The notes: generated from the letters alone by a model not told the origin. Counted from the first letter of the stretch, positions 50,165-63,400 are shown. The stretch is DNA of 64,000 nt from Parasponia andersonii (GCA_002914805.1 JXTB01000214.1:112036-176035); one strand, 5' to 3'. A program made the numbers and translations.

Positions 50165-50325
50165 ATAAGATCGGAGGATAATAACAAGAAGAATAATAAT
50201 AAAGAATAATACTAAGAAGAAGCAGAAAGGCAGTAATGGTGTGTGTGGCAGCTCTTCGACTGACCAAAAGTCGAGAATGATCTAGGTAGGGCATTTTAGG
50301 GTTATGTCGTCCCACTTTTTATTAG
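50165..50325 (-). pseudogene. Duplicate of the eIF3j promoter and leader
   Basis: The order AATAATAA, AAGAAG, GGCAGTAATGGTGTG, GGC[AG]GCTCT, AGTCGAGAATGATCTAGG, ATTTTAGGGTTATG repeats that of 49540-49730. It lies about 600 bases farther upstream and no coding sequence follows it. With the broken copy at 44427-45030 it shows that the locus was once duplicated. Confidence 0.82.
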
Positions 50326-52424
50326 TAACTTCATTCGTAGAATTTTTTTTTATTGATTTTCTTTTTTAAAAAATAAACTCTAGTTTTTCATTTTTTTAAG
50401 TGTATGTCAGTTATTTGGCACAATACCAATTAAATTGTCTTAAGGTATATCGGTTGTTTGGCATCATGCCAATTACATTAAGTCTAATATTCTTAAAAGT
50501 AGGTACAATGAGATAAGAGATGAGTTCAAAATTTATATATAAATTTCATAATAAAAGTTTAAGGAATAAATAAGAGTGCTAAGCATTATTTTCTAAATAT
50601 AATTTTTAAAAATATAGTTAAAGAAAACAGAAAATAGAGAACAACAAAACTGTTTTTTTCAATGTTTTGGGGGAAAAAAATCACTCTCTTTTATAATTTT
50701 CACTTACCTTTATTCCCTCGCTATTTTTTTTTTCTCTTATTACTTTATCAGTTCTATTTTTTTTTTCTACTCTCTCTCTTTTCATTTTTCTCATCATTCT
50801 ATATTGATAATAAAATTTCATTGTTTATGAGAAATTAGACAATATATGCTCTAGAAATATTCTAATTTGATCCATGTACTCAAGTTAATAAACCTATAAA
50901 ATGTGTACTTTTGACTAAATGCCCCTAAAAAGCAAAGAAAAAAGACAGTTTCTTTGAAAAAAAAATTGTTCGAATCTTCAAAAAGCCAAGTTTAAAGGCA
51001 ATAGGTATAATTTATAATAGTTTACCACTAAATTTTGAATTGTTACGAGGTAATTTATTTGTTAAAAAATCAATTTCGGGTTAATTTCCAAAGCTTTAAT
51101 AAAGAGAAAAAATTCGATAATTGTCAAAAAAATTCGACAATTTTTGATAAAAGTGATATTTTTCAATAAAAACACTATTTTTGATAAAATTTTGATGAAA
51201 TTAGTATTTTTGATAATTTTTTATGCAATTTCAATAGCAATACTTTTGATAGAATTGTGACAGAAATAGTATTTTTGACAAAATTGTGATGAAAATAGTG
51301 TTTTTGATACTTTTCGATTCATTTGGATAAGTGATATTTACATACTTTCAATAAAAGTTGTATTTTCAACAAATTTCGATAGTTCAATCCTATTTCAGTA
51401 AAATGACATTTTCGATATATTTTGACAATTTTTGATATTTTCGTAAATTATAATTAAAAATCACAAAAATTAACTCAAATTTAATTTTTTTAACACATAA
51501 ATTACCCAAATATCTCAAAACTTAATATTAAACTATTTTAAACAATATTCATTGCATTTAAACAAAGAATTGGGATGACAGCTTATGTTTGATTAACAAA
51601 CTACAGCAAAAAAATTCTTAGGGTATTTTCGTCTAAAATTTATCTAAAAGCGTAGATTTTAGATATTTATACTTAGCATATAGGTCAAATATTGAGACTT
51701 TTGAAACACATTTAATAAAATTTCTCTTCTCTTAGGCATCTTTTTTTTTTCTCTTTCATTACTTTCCATTTCCTCCTTCTCACTCTTTAAATTCATTTCT
51801 TATTCTCCTCCCTAATTTTCTATTCTCTAATGACTTTCTTTTTTGTCATTTTTTCACTTGAATTTCTCTATTCTCACTCTTTCTAGACTTTATCTTTCTA
51901 ATTATATTTTTTTTCTATTCGAATATAATTCTTTTTTGGTTAAAAACTATTTTTAGAAAATATTTGTTAATTTTTTTTTGGTCAAAACAAAGAACTTTTT
52001 TTTTGGTTCACATATCTGAAAACACACTTAAAAAACAAAAAACAACGTCAAATGAGCTTAACAAATTCCTCCGTTTTCTCTTTAAAAGTTTACTAAAGAA
52101 AATAAATACTCTTAAACTTTAATGTCATAATTTATATTAAAAATTAATCCCACATTGTATTATTTTAAAGAAAAATAATAAAAGTGAAAATAAATCCCAT
52201 ATTATATTAAAAATTAAATGACTTATACATAATTTTATAGTTTGGACAAATCAGAGGAAGATTTTTATTTTAAATGATAATGCCAAATACCCATACTTGT
52301 TATTAGAAAATAATTTAATATTTTTAAAAAGAGAAATAAACCTCGATAATATTGTTATAAAGTGAAATGTCTTTTTCCAATACTCATTTTAGAAAATGAC
52401 TTTTTTTTTAATAAATTTTGGGGA
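50326..52424. repeat. AT-rich intergenic region with degenerate arrays
   Basis: No gene is visible. Near 50383-50475 a TGTATGTCAGTTATTTGGCA unit recurs as TATATCGGTTGTTTGGCA. From about 51105 to 51440 words such as TATTTTTGATAAAATTTTGA, TATTTTTGACAAAATTGTGA and GTGTTTTTGATAC recur about every 30-45 bases. This array resembles the shorter one at 15000-15140. Confidence 0.5.
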
Positions 52425-52890
52425 TTATAGGTATCTGGCCACAATTCGGCCCAAAAGCTACAATATGTCCAAACCTAAAATATTGTAGCAAAATGTCCAA
52501 CCTATTTTAAAGTTACAAATTCTATTCCCAAAGTACCCTTACATGTGAACAGAACCCCAAATTTGTAAAAAAACCTTATCCCCATCATTCTCTTGCTATT
52601 TTCCCTCTTTTTCTCACTCTAGTTTGAAAAATTTTCTCACATTTTCCCTCACTATCTCTTTTTGTTTGTTCATATAATTAAATCACACAAGAGCTTTAAT
52701 GTGAGAAAATCTTCAGAGAATCTTCTTCATCTACAAAATTGAAAAACTTATGTACCTATAAAAATATCAAATCCAATACCTGAAAAATTAAAACATATTC
52801 TGATATATAAAAATTTTCAGTATCTTTGACTCAAATTGAAGTTTATTTTAAAGATTTAGAGTGAAAACTCAACTTCAAACATGTTGATAT

Positions 52891-52937
<47 letters not shown>

Positions 52938-55440
52938 TATGCATGCGTGTTAGGTTTTAGACATCTTCTTTAAGATTTTAGATCTCGTATATAGCTCATA
53001 TGTGCATATACGTAAACATAATATACTCTATTACATTCTGATTAATCTCATTATTGTTTGATACATGGTTCATTTGAATTGGAGGTTTTTAGAGTATGTA
53101 TATTCTCTATATTTTCTTTGATTCAAGTTTAAACTTATAGATATGACTTTTATAGAAATAGATAGAGCAACACATATTAAATATTTGACAAAATGCCAAG
53201 AAGAAATTTTCTATTAGTTTAACTATTAGCTATGGTAAATTATTATCTAAACTTAGTATATATGTTTCTATTTTTGAAAAAATCAATTTTAGTAGATAAA
53301 TATTTGGTTCTGATAGATCATAAGCTAATATTAATACTAAGATCCAATGATAAATAAACTCTCAATCATCAGTTGTGTTTAATGGGTGCATAATCATGAT
53401 ATTATATACTTAATAATTAAAAATAAAAATAGAAGAGCAAATCATAAAAAATTAATTACATTTGTCCCTTGGGATAATACTATTGCAACTTGCATGTATT
53501 TATCTAAATGACTGTTAGTAAATAAAAGGAGTCATTATAATGACATAGGATGAGTTGTTGTTATGGGTAGCGGAGGTTGAGAAGAAGGGCGAGCGGACCT
53601 TGAAACATTAGCTAGCTATGTTTCATGATCATTGCTTCATTTAAAGATTTATAGTGAGAAAGCCATGTATCATTGCTTCATTATTACTCTGTTATAAGAT
53701 TTGGAAGCATGCCAATGAAGGAGTTATTTGGAATGTATGTGTATATATAGTAGTAAAAACTATGAGTTGAAGCATTCTCCATTCTTCATTTTTTTATTGA
53801 TTATATGAGTTGATTAAACTTGTATTTCTCTGAGATGTTGTCCACTCGATGCCTTTGGTGAAACATCCTTACTTTGTAATTCCTCATTTTTTTAGCTTTC
53901 AACTTCGTATTTTACTCATATTTCCTCATTAAATAGGTATTTGTTAGATAGGTATTTGGTAATAAACTTATAGTGGGTGTAGATATAATTTCTATGCGAT
54001 AGATAATCTTTGCAAAATGGTAAAAAGACTTTGTATATATTTGGTTATGGTAGATCATATACCGATATTAGTAGTTCATAAACTAAATAAATTCAGATAA
54101 TTTACAATTTTGATCTTTAATGGAAGATTTGATGTGAATTGAGTTTCTAGATAGATTTCTAAACATGTCTATAATAACTTAGAAGTGGTAGACAATTATA
54201 TAAATTTGGTAGATAATTAAACCTATAAAATATCTATTATTATTAGATTATACGAGATAAAAACTGATTTTATCATTCATTAGCTATTTAAATTTTTTGG
54301 CTATGTTGATATCATATTTTTTTATTAGATAAAATTATGATTTTTTTAGATATAATTTACTACATGGTAGATATTTTTTTGAAGCACCAATGGCCAATAT
54401 GAGCACAAGTGAAGTTACTCAAGAGAAGATGATATTCTTTCATCAAAAGTTGGCTACCGAGCTTTATCATTGAGGGATAGACAAGAAGAAAAGAGGTTAT
54501 TGGACCAATTTGGAGACAGAGAAGTAGAAAATAAGAGAAAAATTATGATGGATATTTTAATGTTTAAAACAATACGTGTACTGTATTTTGAATGATAATA
54601 TTAAACTTTTTTAAATAATGATTATCATATGTTAACTTTTTTTCCTATACTTTGTATATGTGATCACTATCTATGGAAGAATGCTAGATAAAAAATTCAT
54701 CTCTGGTATATATGAATCTGAACTAGGTATATATGATTATAAATTGTTAAAAAAAATAAAACGTTGTATTGTTAGATAGGTGTTTCTTGACAAATAAGAA
54801 TTTGAAGAAAATGCATAAATGGAATAAAAATTTTACTTAATGATTCATGGTTTTTAACAAACTCATTTTCTATATAGTATATAATATTTTGAACTACGTA
54901 GATAAATTTTTCTTCATAATTTATAAAAACATGAACTATGTATATATATTCAAATATAACGGCTTATGTCTACCAAGAAATTAGAAAATAATCAGAAACT
55001 AAGTATATATATTTTTTGAAGTTTTACTTCATAATTCATGGTTCTTAACAAACTCATTTTCTATATAATATATAATATTTTGAACTACGTAGATAAATTT
55101 TTCTTCGTAGTTCAAAAGAACATGAACTAGGTATATATATATTCAAATATAATGACATATGTCCACCAAGACATTAGAAAATAACCAGAAACTAAGTGTA
55201 TATATTTTTACTATTGGTACATAAAAATATAAACTACATATATATGTTTATATACCATAACAATATATGTGCTATCTTAAGAGATGGTATATAGATTTTT
55301 GCTCTTGGTTTAGAAGAATATGAATTAGGTACATATCTTCATATACTACAACAAGATATATAAAAAATTTCATCTGATGAAAAAGATCATGAATTAAATT
55401 AAATAAACTTGAAATATCTTAATATAAAATACTTCTTAAT
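52425..55440. mobile_element. Second Mutator-like relic, related to the 6455-14920 element
   Basis: The left end at 52434-52515 (GGTATCTGGCC, then CAATATGTCC, then GTAGCAAAATGTCC) aligns in order with 6465-6550. A CT-rich leader-like part follows (52575-52665). A TA run lies at 52897-52934. Then come arrays of AACTAGGTATATAT/GAACTA words to about 55440. The right end was not found; the hAT remnant begins immediately after. No transposase frame is visible. Confidence 0.4.
54834..55207. repeat. About 185-bp tandem duplication, two units
   Basis: Units at 54834-55015 and 55020-55207 share, in the same order, ATTCATGG, AACAAACTCATTTTCTATAT, ATATAATATTTTGAACTACG, TAGATAAATTTTTCTTC, ATTCAAATATAA, CCAAGA and AACTAAGT. 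Identity is high enough to align by eye across the whole unit. Confidence 0.88.
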
Positions 55441-55454
55441 ATCTAAATATGCAA

Positions 55455-57990
55455 CTAAAATATAAGGAAAAGTACTAACATCAAGAAAAAACTCATTGAT
55501 ATATCATTGCTATATAAACTTATATACCAAGGAAAAATCTTTATATACCAAAACGTTAAAATAATGTTCCTAAAAATAGTACTATTAAATGACATTTTAC
55601 TTATATTTACAATTACTATTGATGAGTTTTTGATGCCTTGAAATCGTTGAATAATAGCTTTATTATCAATATGATCATAAATTTTTTTCTCAATATATAC
55701 AAGCAAACTATCATTCATCTATTCATGCCCTATTCGATTACACAGTACGTTCTTAACAATATTCATAGAAGAAAACACCCTTTCAATAGGTGCAATAGCA
55801 ACAGGTAAAATTAGTGCCGATGTCAATAGTTTATAAAATAAAGGATATGCCTCATCTTTTCTTGTTTGAATCATTTTTGTGTTAGCTCGCTTATATCTTT
55901 CCAATCTGTAAACTTCCATCTCGCTTATACCTTTCCAATTTACAAAATTCTCAGATGAGCACATGTCAATAATATAAGTTCCAAGCTGATCCTCTAGTAT
56001 TATGCTATCTATTTTAGAAAAGTCTTTTGGGTAATACTTAGCAAATTGGATTAACGTTTCCTTATTAAAAACAGAGAATAAATCATTTGGGCATAAATAA
56101 GTCACACAGAGAAGTAATTCAACACTTACTTTATTGAAATACTCATTTAATTCTTAAAGTTACAAATCAATAGCTGAATAAAATAGATCTACATGAAAGT
56201 GATGTAAATTTATAATTTCTTAAGTTTTGCGGCGTGATCTACCTCGAGACTTGAAGATAGAATCCATATCAGGAATATCGATTTTCTGTTTAGCACAAAA
56301 TGAAGAGACTTGGTCATAAAAAGAATCCCATTCATTCTCTCTCATTGTTGGAATTGTCATTTACATACTTTCACTAAAGCCATAGTATTCACAATGTAAT
56401 CCTTTCTCTGCAATGCCTATGATGGATCATTTGTAACACCTAATATGTTTTTCATCAAATGTAGACTAAATATAAAATTAAATGACTACATCAACTCTAA
56501 TAGAGAATAAGATTCACATTTTTGTTCATGATTTGATCTATCATCAGTAACTTGTTCTAGAACTTTAATCATTAAAGAAAACATTTAAATCAAACTCATA
56601 AGAGTATTATAATGAGAGCCCTAATGTTTATCCACAAGCTGCCTAAGAGTAGTATTTCGATTCAAATCTGTTTCACTTGAAATTTCACCACTTTGAAGTA
56701 CTTTAACATTTTCAATAGCTTGTATATCTTGAAGAATATTAAAGTATTTGTTGATACTTTAATAATATTCACCATATTATTAACCAAATTGAAGAAAGAT
56801 ACAATTTGAATATCTTTTTTTTTTTGGCTACGGCTGCCAGAGCCAATTAGAGTTGCTGAGCAAAACAATGAATATAAAAAGCACATGGATTCTCTTTCAT
56901 AATGAGTGCTTTGAGACCATTGAACTCACCTTGCATATTAGGAGCTCGATCATAACCATGTCCTAGTAATCTTGACATACTTAGTCCATTTCTTGAAAAG
57001 AATCTATCAATTACAGCCTTAAGTGAGGGAGTTGTAGTACAAAAAACATGTTTAATACATACAAAATGCTTAATTACACACCCATTTTGGTCCACATAAC
57101 GTAATACTATAACCATTTGTTCTTTCATTGAAACGTCATGAGATTCATCATCTATAATAGAATGTAACGTATTCCTAATATTTTTGATTATGATATTCAT
57201 AGTTTCAATAGCAACAACATGTGTAATTTCTTTTTGAATCTCTGGAGATGTTAATTTATGATTATCAGAAGCATTTTGTAGTATAACAGCCTTAACTTCA
57301 TTGTTATGATTAGCAAGAAATTGTTGAAGTTCACGAAAGCTATCTTTGTTTCTTGAATTCTCAGATTCATCGTGACCACGAAATGGGACCCCTTGTTGTA
57401 AAAGGAATTGAGTACAAATAACTGATATATACAAGCGAATCTGATAATCAATTCGAGCTTGTTTTGATTACATATAGAGAATTATCTCAATATATTGATT
57501 TTGATTCATTAATGCTTCACAATTCTTCAAAGCTTGATTGTGAATATTGTTAGAGTCTCCAACATGTTTTCTCAATTTTCTTTTTTCTTTCTAATTTGAA
57601 AACTCCTCACTAATAAAAGAATCACCACCTCCTTGAATATCCCCAATACTTTATTTAAGAAAGTAACAAAATAACAAAATACAGCATCTTTTGTTATGCT
57701 ATATTCCAACCAATTACAATATTCATCAAACCAAGCTGAGTTGAATCTTCTCTGTGCTTGCCCAATTTAGTGAATGAAAAATCATGATTTTTAGGCTGAC
57801 AAGGACCTTCTGTATATATGCTCCTCGAACTTGATCACGAATATTAGGATCATATTCTGAAATCTAAATTTTTAATCTAAGATCTGTAGAAAGTTCGGCA
57901 AAGTTGACCTCTACACTATTTTTTGTACTTTCTTTCATTTTCCCTTTAGAAACTAATGAATCTGATTTTTTTTTTTTAAATATTTATCCA
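55455..57990 (-). pseudogene. Dead hAT-family transposase (TTF-type/ZMYM1-like)
   Basis: In minus orientation the N-terminal part lies near 57960-57700 (EVNFAELSTDLRLKI, then SEYDPNIRDQVRGAYIQK), typical of TTF-type zinc-finger proteins of plants. The catalytic-region part (57434-56847) has RNKDSFRELQQFLANHN, DESHDVSMKEQMVIVLRYVD, LLGHGYDRAPNMQGEFNG and YIHCFAQQL, typical of DUF4371. The C-terminal dimerisation part (56105-55630) has LPVAIAPIERVFSSMNIVK and NVLCNRIGHEWMNDSLLVYI. Stops and frame changes break it throughout, so it is a relic. Terminal repeats of the element were not identified. Confidence 0.87.
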
Positions 57991-58383
57991 TATTGCTTGA
58001 GATAGATTTAACTAATTTATACAAAAAGAAAAAAATAATCAACCTAAAAACTTCTCCATACATAAAAATTATAAGTGATTTGATTATGATTAAACAAATT
58101 ATAAAAATATTTTTTTTCTTTTCCATAATCCATATTCTACAAATGTAGGTAGCTAAACATAAAAATAAGCTAATAGAAAAATTATCATGAGAAGTGAAGT
58201 GAGGATAATCAATGAGATAGCCATCAGGCTTTAGCAATAGTGAAACATTTTTTTTCCTTAAATCTATAATATTCTAAAAACACTCAAAGCAAGAGATAAT
58301 CCATTATTATTAATTGTTATTACTTATTACTATAATTAAAATATATAAGCATTAAATATATATATATATATATATATTTAATG
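57991..58383. other. AT-rich stretch with (TA)n tract
   Basis: No gene is recognised. A TA run of about 22 bases at 58355-58378 borders the LTR-like relic that follows. Confidence 0.5.
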
Positions 58384-58642
58384 TTGGAAGAGTGTTTGAA
58401 GGGTTTTAAAATGTTCGGTGGCCTTTAGGCCATTTTCTTTTGGTTTAATGATCTAATTTGCAGAAAAAGCCTGTGGTTATTCTAAAGAGCCTTTTGAGTT
58501 TGAGTAAGGCCTAAAAATGTAGCTCGTAATCAATTGGTCTTTAAGGCAACCCAAATTTTAAGACTTATCAAGCATTAAAATTAATATCAGAGCTGGACAT
58601 GTGTAAATTTAATTTTTTTTAGGGGGAGGTGGAAGGGGATAT
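58384..58642 (+). mobile_element. Small LTR-PBS-purine relic, TRIM-like
   Basis: An LTR-like start, TGTTGGAAGAGTGTTTGAAG, is followed about 205 bases later by ATATCAGAGCTGG, close to the initiator-Met tRNA primer site (core ATCAGAGC). Then, after about 25 bases, comes the purine tract AGGGGGAGGTGGAAGGGGA. There is no room for coding sequence and no matching second LTR. It may be a truncated miniature retroelement that received the copia insertion at 58643. Confidence 0.4.
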
Positions 58643-60438
58643 TGGAATTAAAAACGATTTTCACAGCGGAAAATTATCTCAAGATTATTCAAATTTTCTC
58701 AAAATAATTGACTATATGAGTGTATAGTACTAATTCATAGCAAATAGAAACATACAAAGAGAATATATCTAATATCTATTATAGCTTCATTTTTGTCTTC
58801 TAAACTACGATATCCAATCCAAACCTGAAGCATAACTAGATAAACGTAAGAGCGTTACGTAAAATTTCGTAAATTCACATTTTAGGCCATTGCAATTTTC
58901 TCAACATATACGATTATAAGAGTTTATTCTACAAAGAATATGAAGATTCTCTTCTTTTTTTCTCTAATTTATAGAGGTTCTCTAGAAAATAATACGTAAT
59001 GTCTCTTTTTTACTAGAGTTTCCTTTATATATATATATATTAAACTATTTAATAAATAATATATTAATCAAACTAATATCTATATATATATTTTAAAAAA
59101 ACATAAACTTGTATTTAAAAAAAAAGTTAACTTTATATATATATATCAACTTAATCTAATTAATCAATACATATAAACTAGAAGATAACTCACTCCTTGA
59201 AGGAAGAGTGTTTCACTTTCAGTTAATTTTCCAATTTCTATTTATCTAATTATCTAATAATTAGATACTTTTTAAATTCAAAATTTAAACAAATTAAGAA
59301 ACTTATATCTCTATAAACTTAAATTAATTAATTATTAATAAAAATTATAAATTATTGTAGACAAACAATTTATTTAGACAAAGTATGCAGTAACAAAAAT
59401 AATGTAATATCCAATACAATGTTTATAAGAGGTGGAATTGGGGACTTATGGACATGTAATTCAAACTCCAATAAATTATAACAATTAATTAAACTCTTTA
59501 ATTAATTTTTCTAATTTATTAATTCCAGTATTATTCTACTAAAAATCTAGAATTGCACTCAGAACTAATTTACTTAGAAAACAACGTGTAATCCAATGAT
59601 TTAATCATTACATGTAGTTCAATCCTTCATAGACAATTCATAATTGGAGCTAGGTCATGTTCCATTTACCTCTCCAATTATATCTTTATCCTTGTGTACC
59701 ATTGATTCTCTAATGAACAATTAATTTATAAATCTATTATAAATTGAACACTTAAACTATTCAAGTATTGAATCAATACACAAAGGAATCATCTTTCTAA
59801 ATTCATAATGGAAGGAATGGATTCCATATCTATAAGTTACATTCCTAGCTACTCATTTCATCATCCTCCCAAGATACAAGTATTTCAATCTGTTTACGAA
59901 ACAAACCTTTAAGAAGTATGTTAAAGAATATAATGTTATAAAAAAGAGTCTATAACTACTTAGGATTAAGCTATTTAAAAAAAAAAAACTACTCAAGATT
60001 AAGATTGATCTACATATGATCATCTAGTGACATTATTTGAACTCTCAACAGCTAACAGAATTTATATGAGATTCAAATTATGTCTGGTTCAATCTTATAT
60101 GATCGAATTATATAAAGTACCTCCATTATGATGTCAACACATCAATAATCCGGATAAGACTATTATTACATTCTCAATATTAATAGACCGTACTAATAAT
60201 ATTTAATTAAAAATCTCAAACTTTAAATTATTACGGACTATATTTAGTTTATTATCCATAAATTTAATCCTCATGCATATAACACTTATATACTAAATTT
60301 GTGGTCACATAAATAAACTAGAGATTTTATGATATTTAAAGACATACAAATCATGCACAAATTCAAATAGAAAAATGTCATTTTATTAATTTAACAAATA
60401 TCCAAAATATACATGCTTTTAGGACACAAACCCTAACA
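58643..60438 (-). repeat. 3' LTR of the minus-strand Ty1/copia element
   Basis: In element orientation it starts TGTTAGGGTTTGTGTCC right after the polypurine tract and ends ATTCCA, i.e. TG...CA. The length of about 1.8 kb is long for Copia. The pol end directly upstream fixes the start; the far end is my best choice and cannot be checked because the 5' LTR lies outside the window. Confidence 0.65.
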
Positions 60439-60453
60439 ATCTCCTACTTGCCC
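60439..60453 (-). other. Polypurine tract of the minus-strand copia element
   Basis: In element orientation GGGCAAGTAGGAGAT follows the pol stop codon directly and is followed by the LTR start TGTTAGGG. It is the usual second-strand priming site. Confidence 0.75.
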
Positions 60454-63400
60454 TAAAGTAGGTGAGACATGTATCTTAATCCCAGAACCTGCAAGTGACT
60501 CTCAAAAGTCTTCATTGGAAGTGTCTTTGTAAAAGGATCAACAATGTTGTTTTCGGATGCTATCTTCATAACGATCACATTTTCTCGATGTACTATCACT
60601 CTAATCAGATGATGCTTTCTCTTTATATGCTTTCTTCTCTTGTAACTTCTTAGTTCTTTTGAATTTGCTACTGGTCTACTGTTGTTGCAGTATAAAATTA
60701 ATGACTTATCCATATTTCGAACAACTTCTAAATCAGTAAAGAACTTTCTGACCTAAACTGCTTCTTTAGCTGTTATGCATTCTGTTTTTATAGTAGAATC
60801 TACAGTACTGGATTGTTGAACACTTCTCCAAATAATGGCTCCACCACCAAGAGTGAACACTGACCTAGACGTCGACTTTTGAGTATCTTTGTCTGATTAA
60901 AATACAAAATCAGTGTAACCAATAGAAGTCAATTCCTGACTTGAATAAACTAGCATATAATTTCTCATTCTACTAAGATACTTGAGAATATGTTTTATTG
61001 TTATCCAGTGATCTAATCCTAAATTTGATTGAAAACGACTTACTATCCCTACTGCGTAGCATATATCACGCCTAGTATACAATATGGCATATATAAGGCT
61101 GCCAACTGCAGATGCATAAGGAACCCGTCTCATATCATCTTCCTCTTAAGGTGTCTTGAGATATTGCTCTTTAGAAATGATAACTTTATGTCGAGAAAGT
61201 AACTATATTTTCTTGGAGTTTTGCATCGAAAAACGAATGAGTACTTTATCAATATAAGATGCTCGAGACAGTGCCGTCTATTTTTGCGATCTCGAATAAT
61301 CTGGATCCCAAGCCCATAACTTACTCCTCCCAAATCTTTCATTTGGAATTGCTCACCTAACCATTTTTTTTCCATTAGATAATATTTCCATATAATTCCT
61401 AATAAGCAAAATATCATCTATATAAAGAACTAAGAAGACTACTTTATTGTCTTTAATGTACTTGTATACACAAGGTTCATCAATAATTTGATCCAAACTA
61501 TAAGACTTGATTGTCTCATCAAATCTTAGATTCCATGATCTTGAAGCTTGCTTAAGTCTATCAATGGACTTAAGTAGCTTGCAGACTTTCTACTCTTGGC
61601 CTTTAGTTACAAAACCTTTTAGTTGTATCATATAGATGCTTTCTTCAAGATAGTCATTCAAAAAAGCTGTCTTGATATTCATTTGCCATATTTTATAGTC
61701 TAAACATATAGCAATAAATAAGATGATACGTATGGATTTAAGTATGGCTATTGGCAAGAAAGTCTCTTCATAATCAACTCCCTATTTTTAGGTATAACTC
61801 TTTACCACTAACCTAGCCTTGAATGTTTCAACTTTTTCATCTGTACCTCTTTTTCTTTTATAGATCCATTTACATCCAATGGGCCAGAGATCTTCAGGTG
61901 GATTTTCAAGTTTCTAGACAGAATTAGAATACATGGATTCCATTTCTTGGTTCATAGCCTCTTGCCATTTTTCTTTATCAAAATATTCTATTGCATGCTT
62001 GTATGTCAATGGGTCATCTTGGCTACTATCAAAAACAATAACATATGCTTCTCTAACTTCCTTGTAGCGAGCAAGTGGTCTAATAATCCTCCCACTACGT
62101 CGAGTTGTCAAAGTATTCTGATTTAGAATAGTGGTCTCATAATTTTGTTATTCAACAATTATTGTTAGTTGTGGTCTAATCTGATCAAAAAGTAATTCCT
62201 CTAGTACAATTTTACTTCAAGGTTTGAAATCTGTCATATAGTCTTTTTCAATAAAAATGGCATTTATCGATATAAATAGCTTTTTCTTTTGAGGACTATA
62301 ACATAAACCTTCTCTTGTACTTTTTAGATAACCTACAAATAAACAAACCTCTGTGTATGGTTCTATCTTCCCAGTCTTTCTTTTCAGTACATGTGCTAGG
62401 CATCCTTATATGCGGATATAACATAAACTAGGTTTGTGCCCATTCCACAACTCTAAAGGTGTCTTTTGGATAGACTTGAAAAGTACTACATTCAAAATGT
62501 AAACAACAGTTTGTAATGCATAACCCCAAAATGAGAGTGGTAGGGAAGAGTAGCTCATCATTAATCTAACCATATCAAGCAATGTTCGGTTTCGGTTTCT
62601 TCTTTCCTCAACACCATTCTATTGTGATGTTCCAGGTACTGTGAGTTAGGACAGGATGTTATTCTCTAGCAAGTGATCTTTGAATTTATTATCAAGATAT
62701 TCACCTTCTTGATCTGATAGAAGAGTTTTCAATGACTTACCTAATTGTTGTTTCAGTTTCTGCTGTGAATTTTTTAAACTTTTCAAATATTTCAGACTTT
62801 GTATTAGGTACACGTATCCATATCGTGAATAATCGTCAATAAATGTGACAAAGTATTCGCAACCACTTCTTGCTTGTATATTCAATAGACCACATACATC
62901 GCTATGCACAAGCTCAAGGGGTTCTTTGACCCTTTCGCCCTTTGCTAAGAAAGGTCTCTTAGTCATTTTTTCTTCTAGATAAGATTCATAAACTGGTAGA
63001 GTACTAACTTTTAGCTCTCTTAAAAGATCATCTTTTACAAGTCTATTTATCCTATCTAGGTTGATATACCCTAACCTAAGGTGCCAAAAATATGTATTGT
63101 CGTCATGAGAAACTTTTTACTTTTTAGGTTTAGGTTGTTCTACTTTAAACATTTCAGTATTAAGTAGTGATTTTTCGTTTGGCCTTAATATATAAAGTCC
63201 ATTCTTCATTTTTACAAAATAAATGTTTAAAGCATTTCTAGAAATAATAATATCAATATTAAGAAAAGAAACACCAAACATTTGTTTAAATAGTCTTGAA
63301 ATAGAAATCAAATTCCTACGAAAATCAAGAATAAAGTAAACATTGTTGAATAACAAAAACTTATTCCTAAAATGAAGATAGATGACTCCTACTGCTTTTA

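Noticed and set aside
51105-51440. Regularly spaced repeats that could look like a CRISPR array
   Set aside because: The units are degenerate, the spacing is uneven, there are no unique spacers, and the sequence is a plant nuclear genome.
58586-58600. The ATCAGAGC word as the primer site of the minus-strand copia element
   Set aside because: It is on the opposite strand and outside the wrong end of that LTR, so it cannot serve that element.
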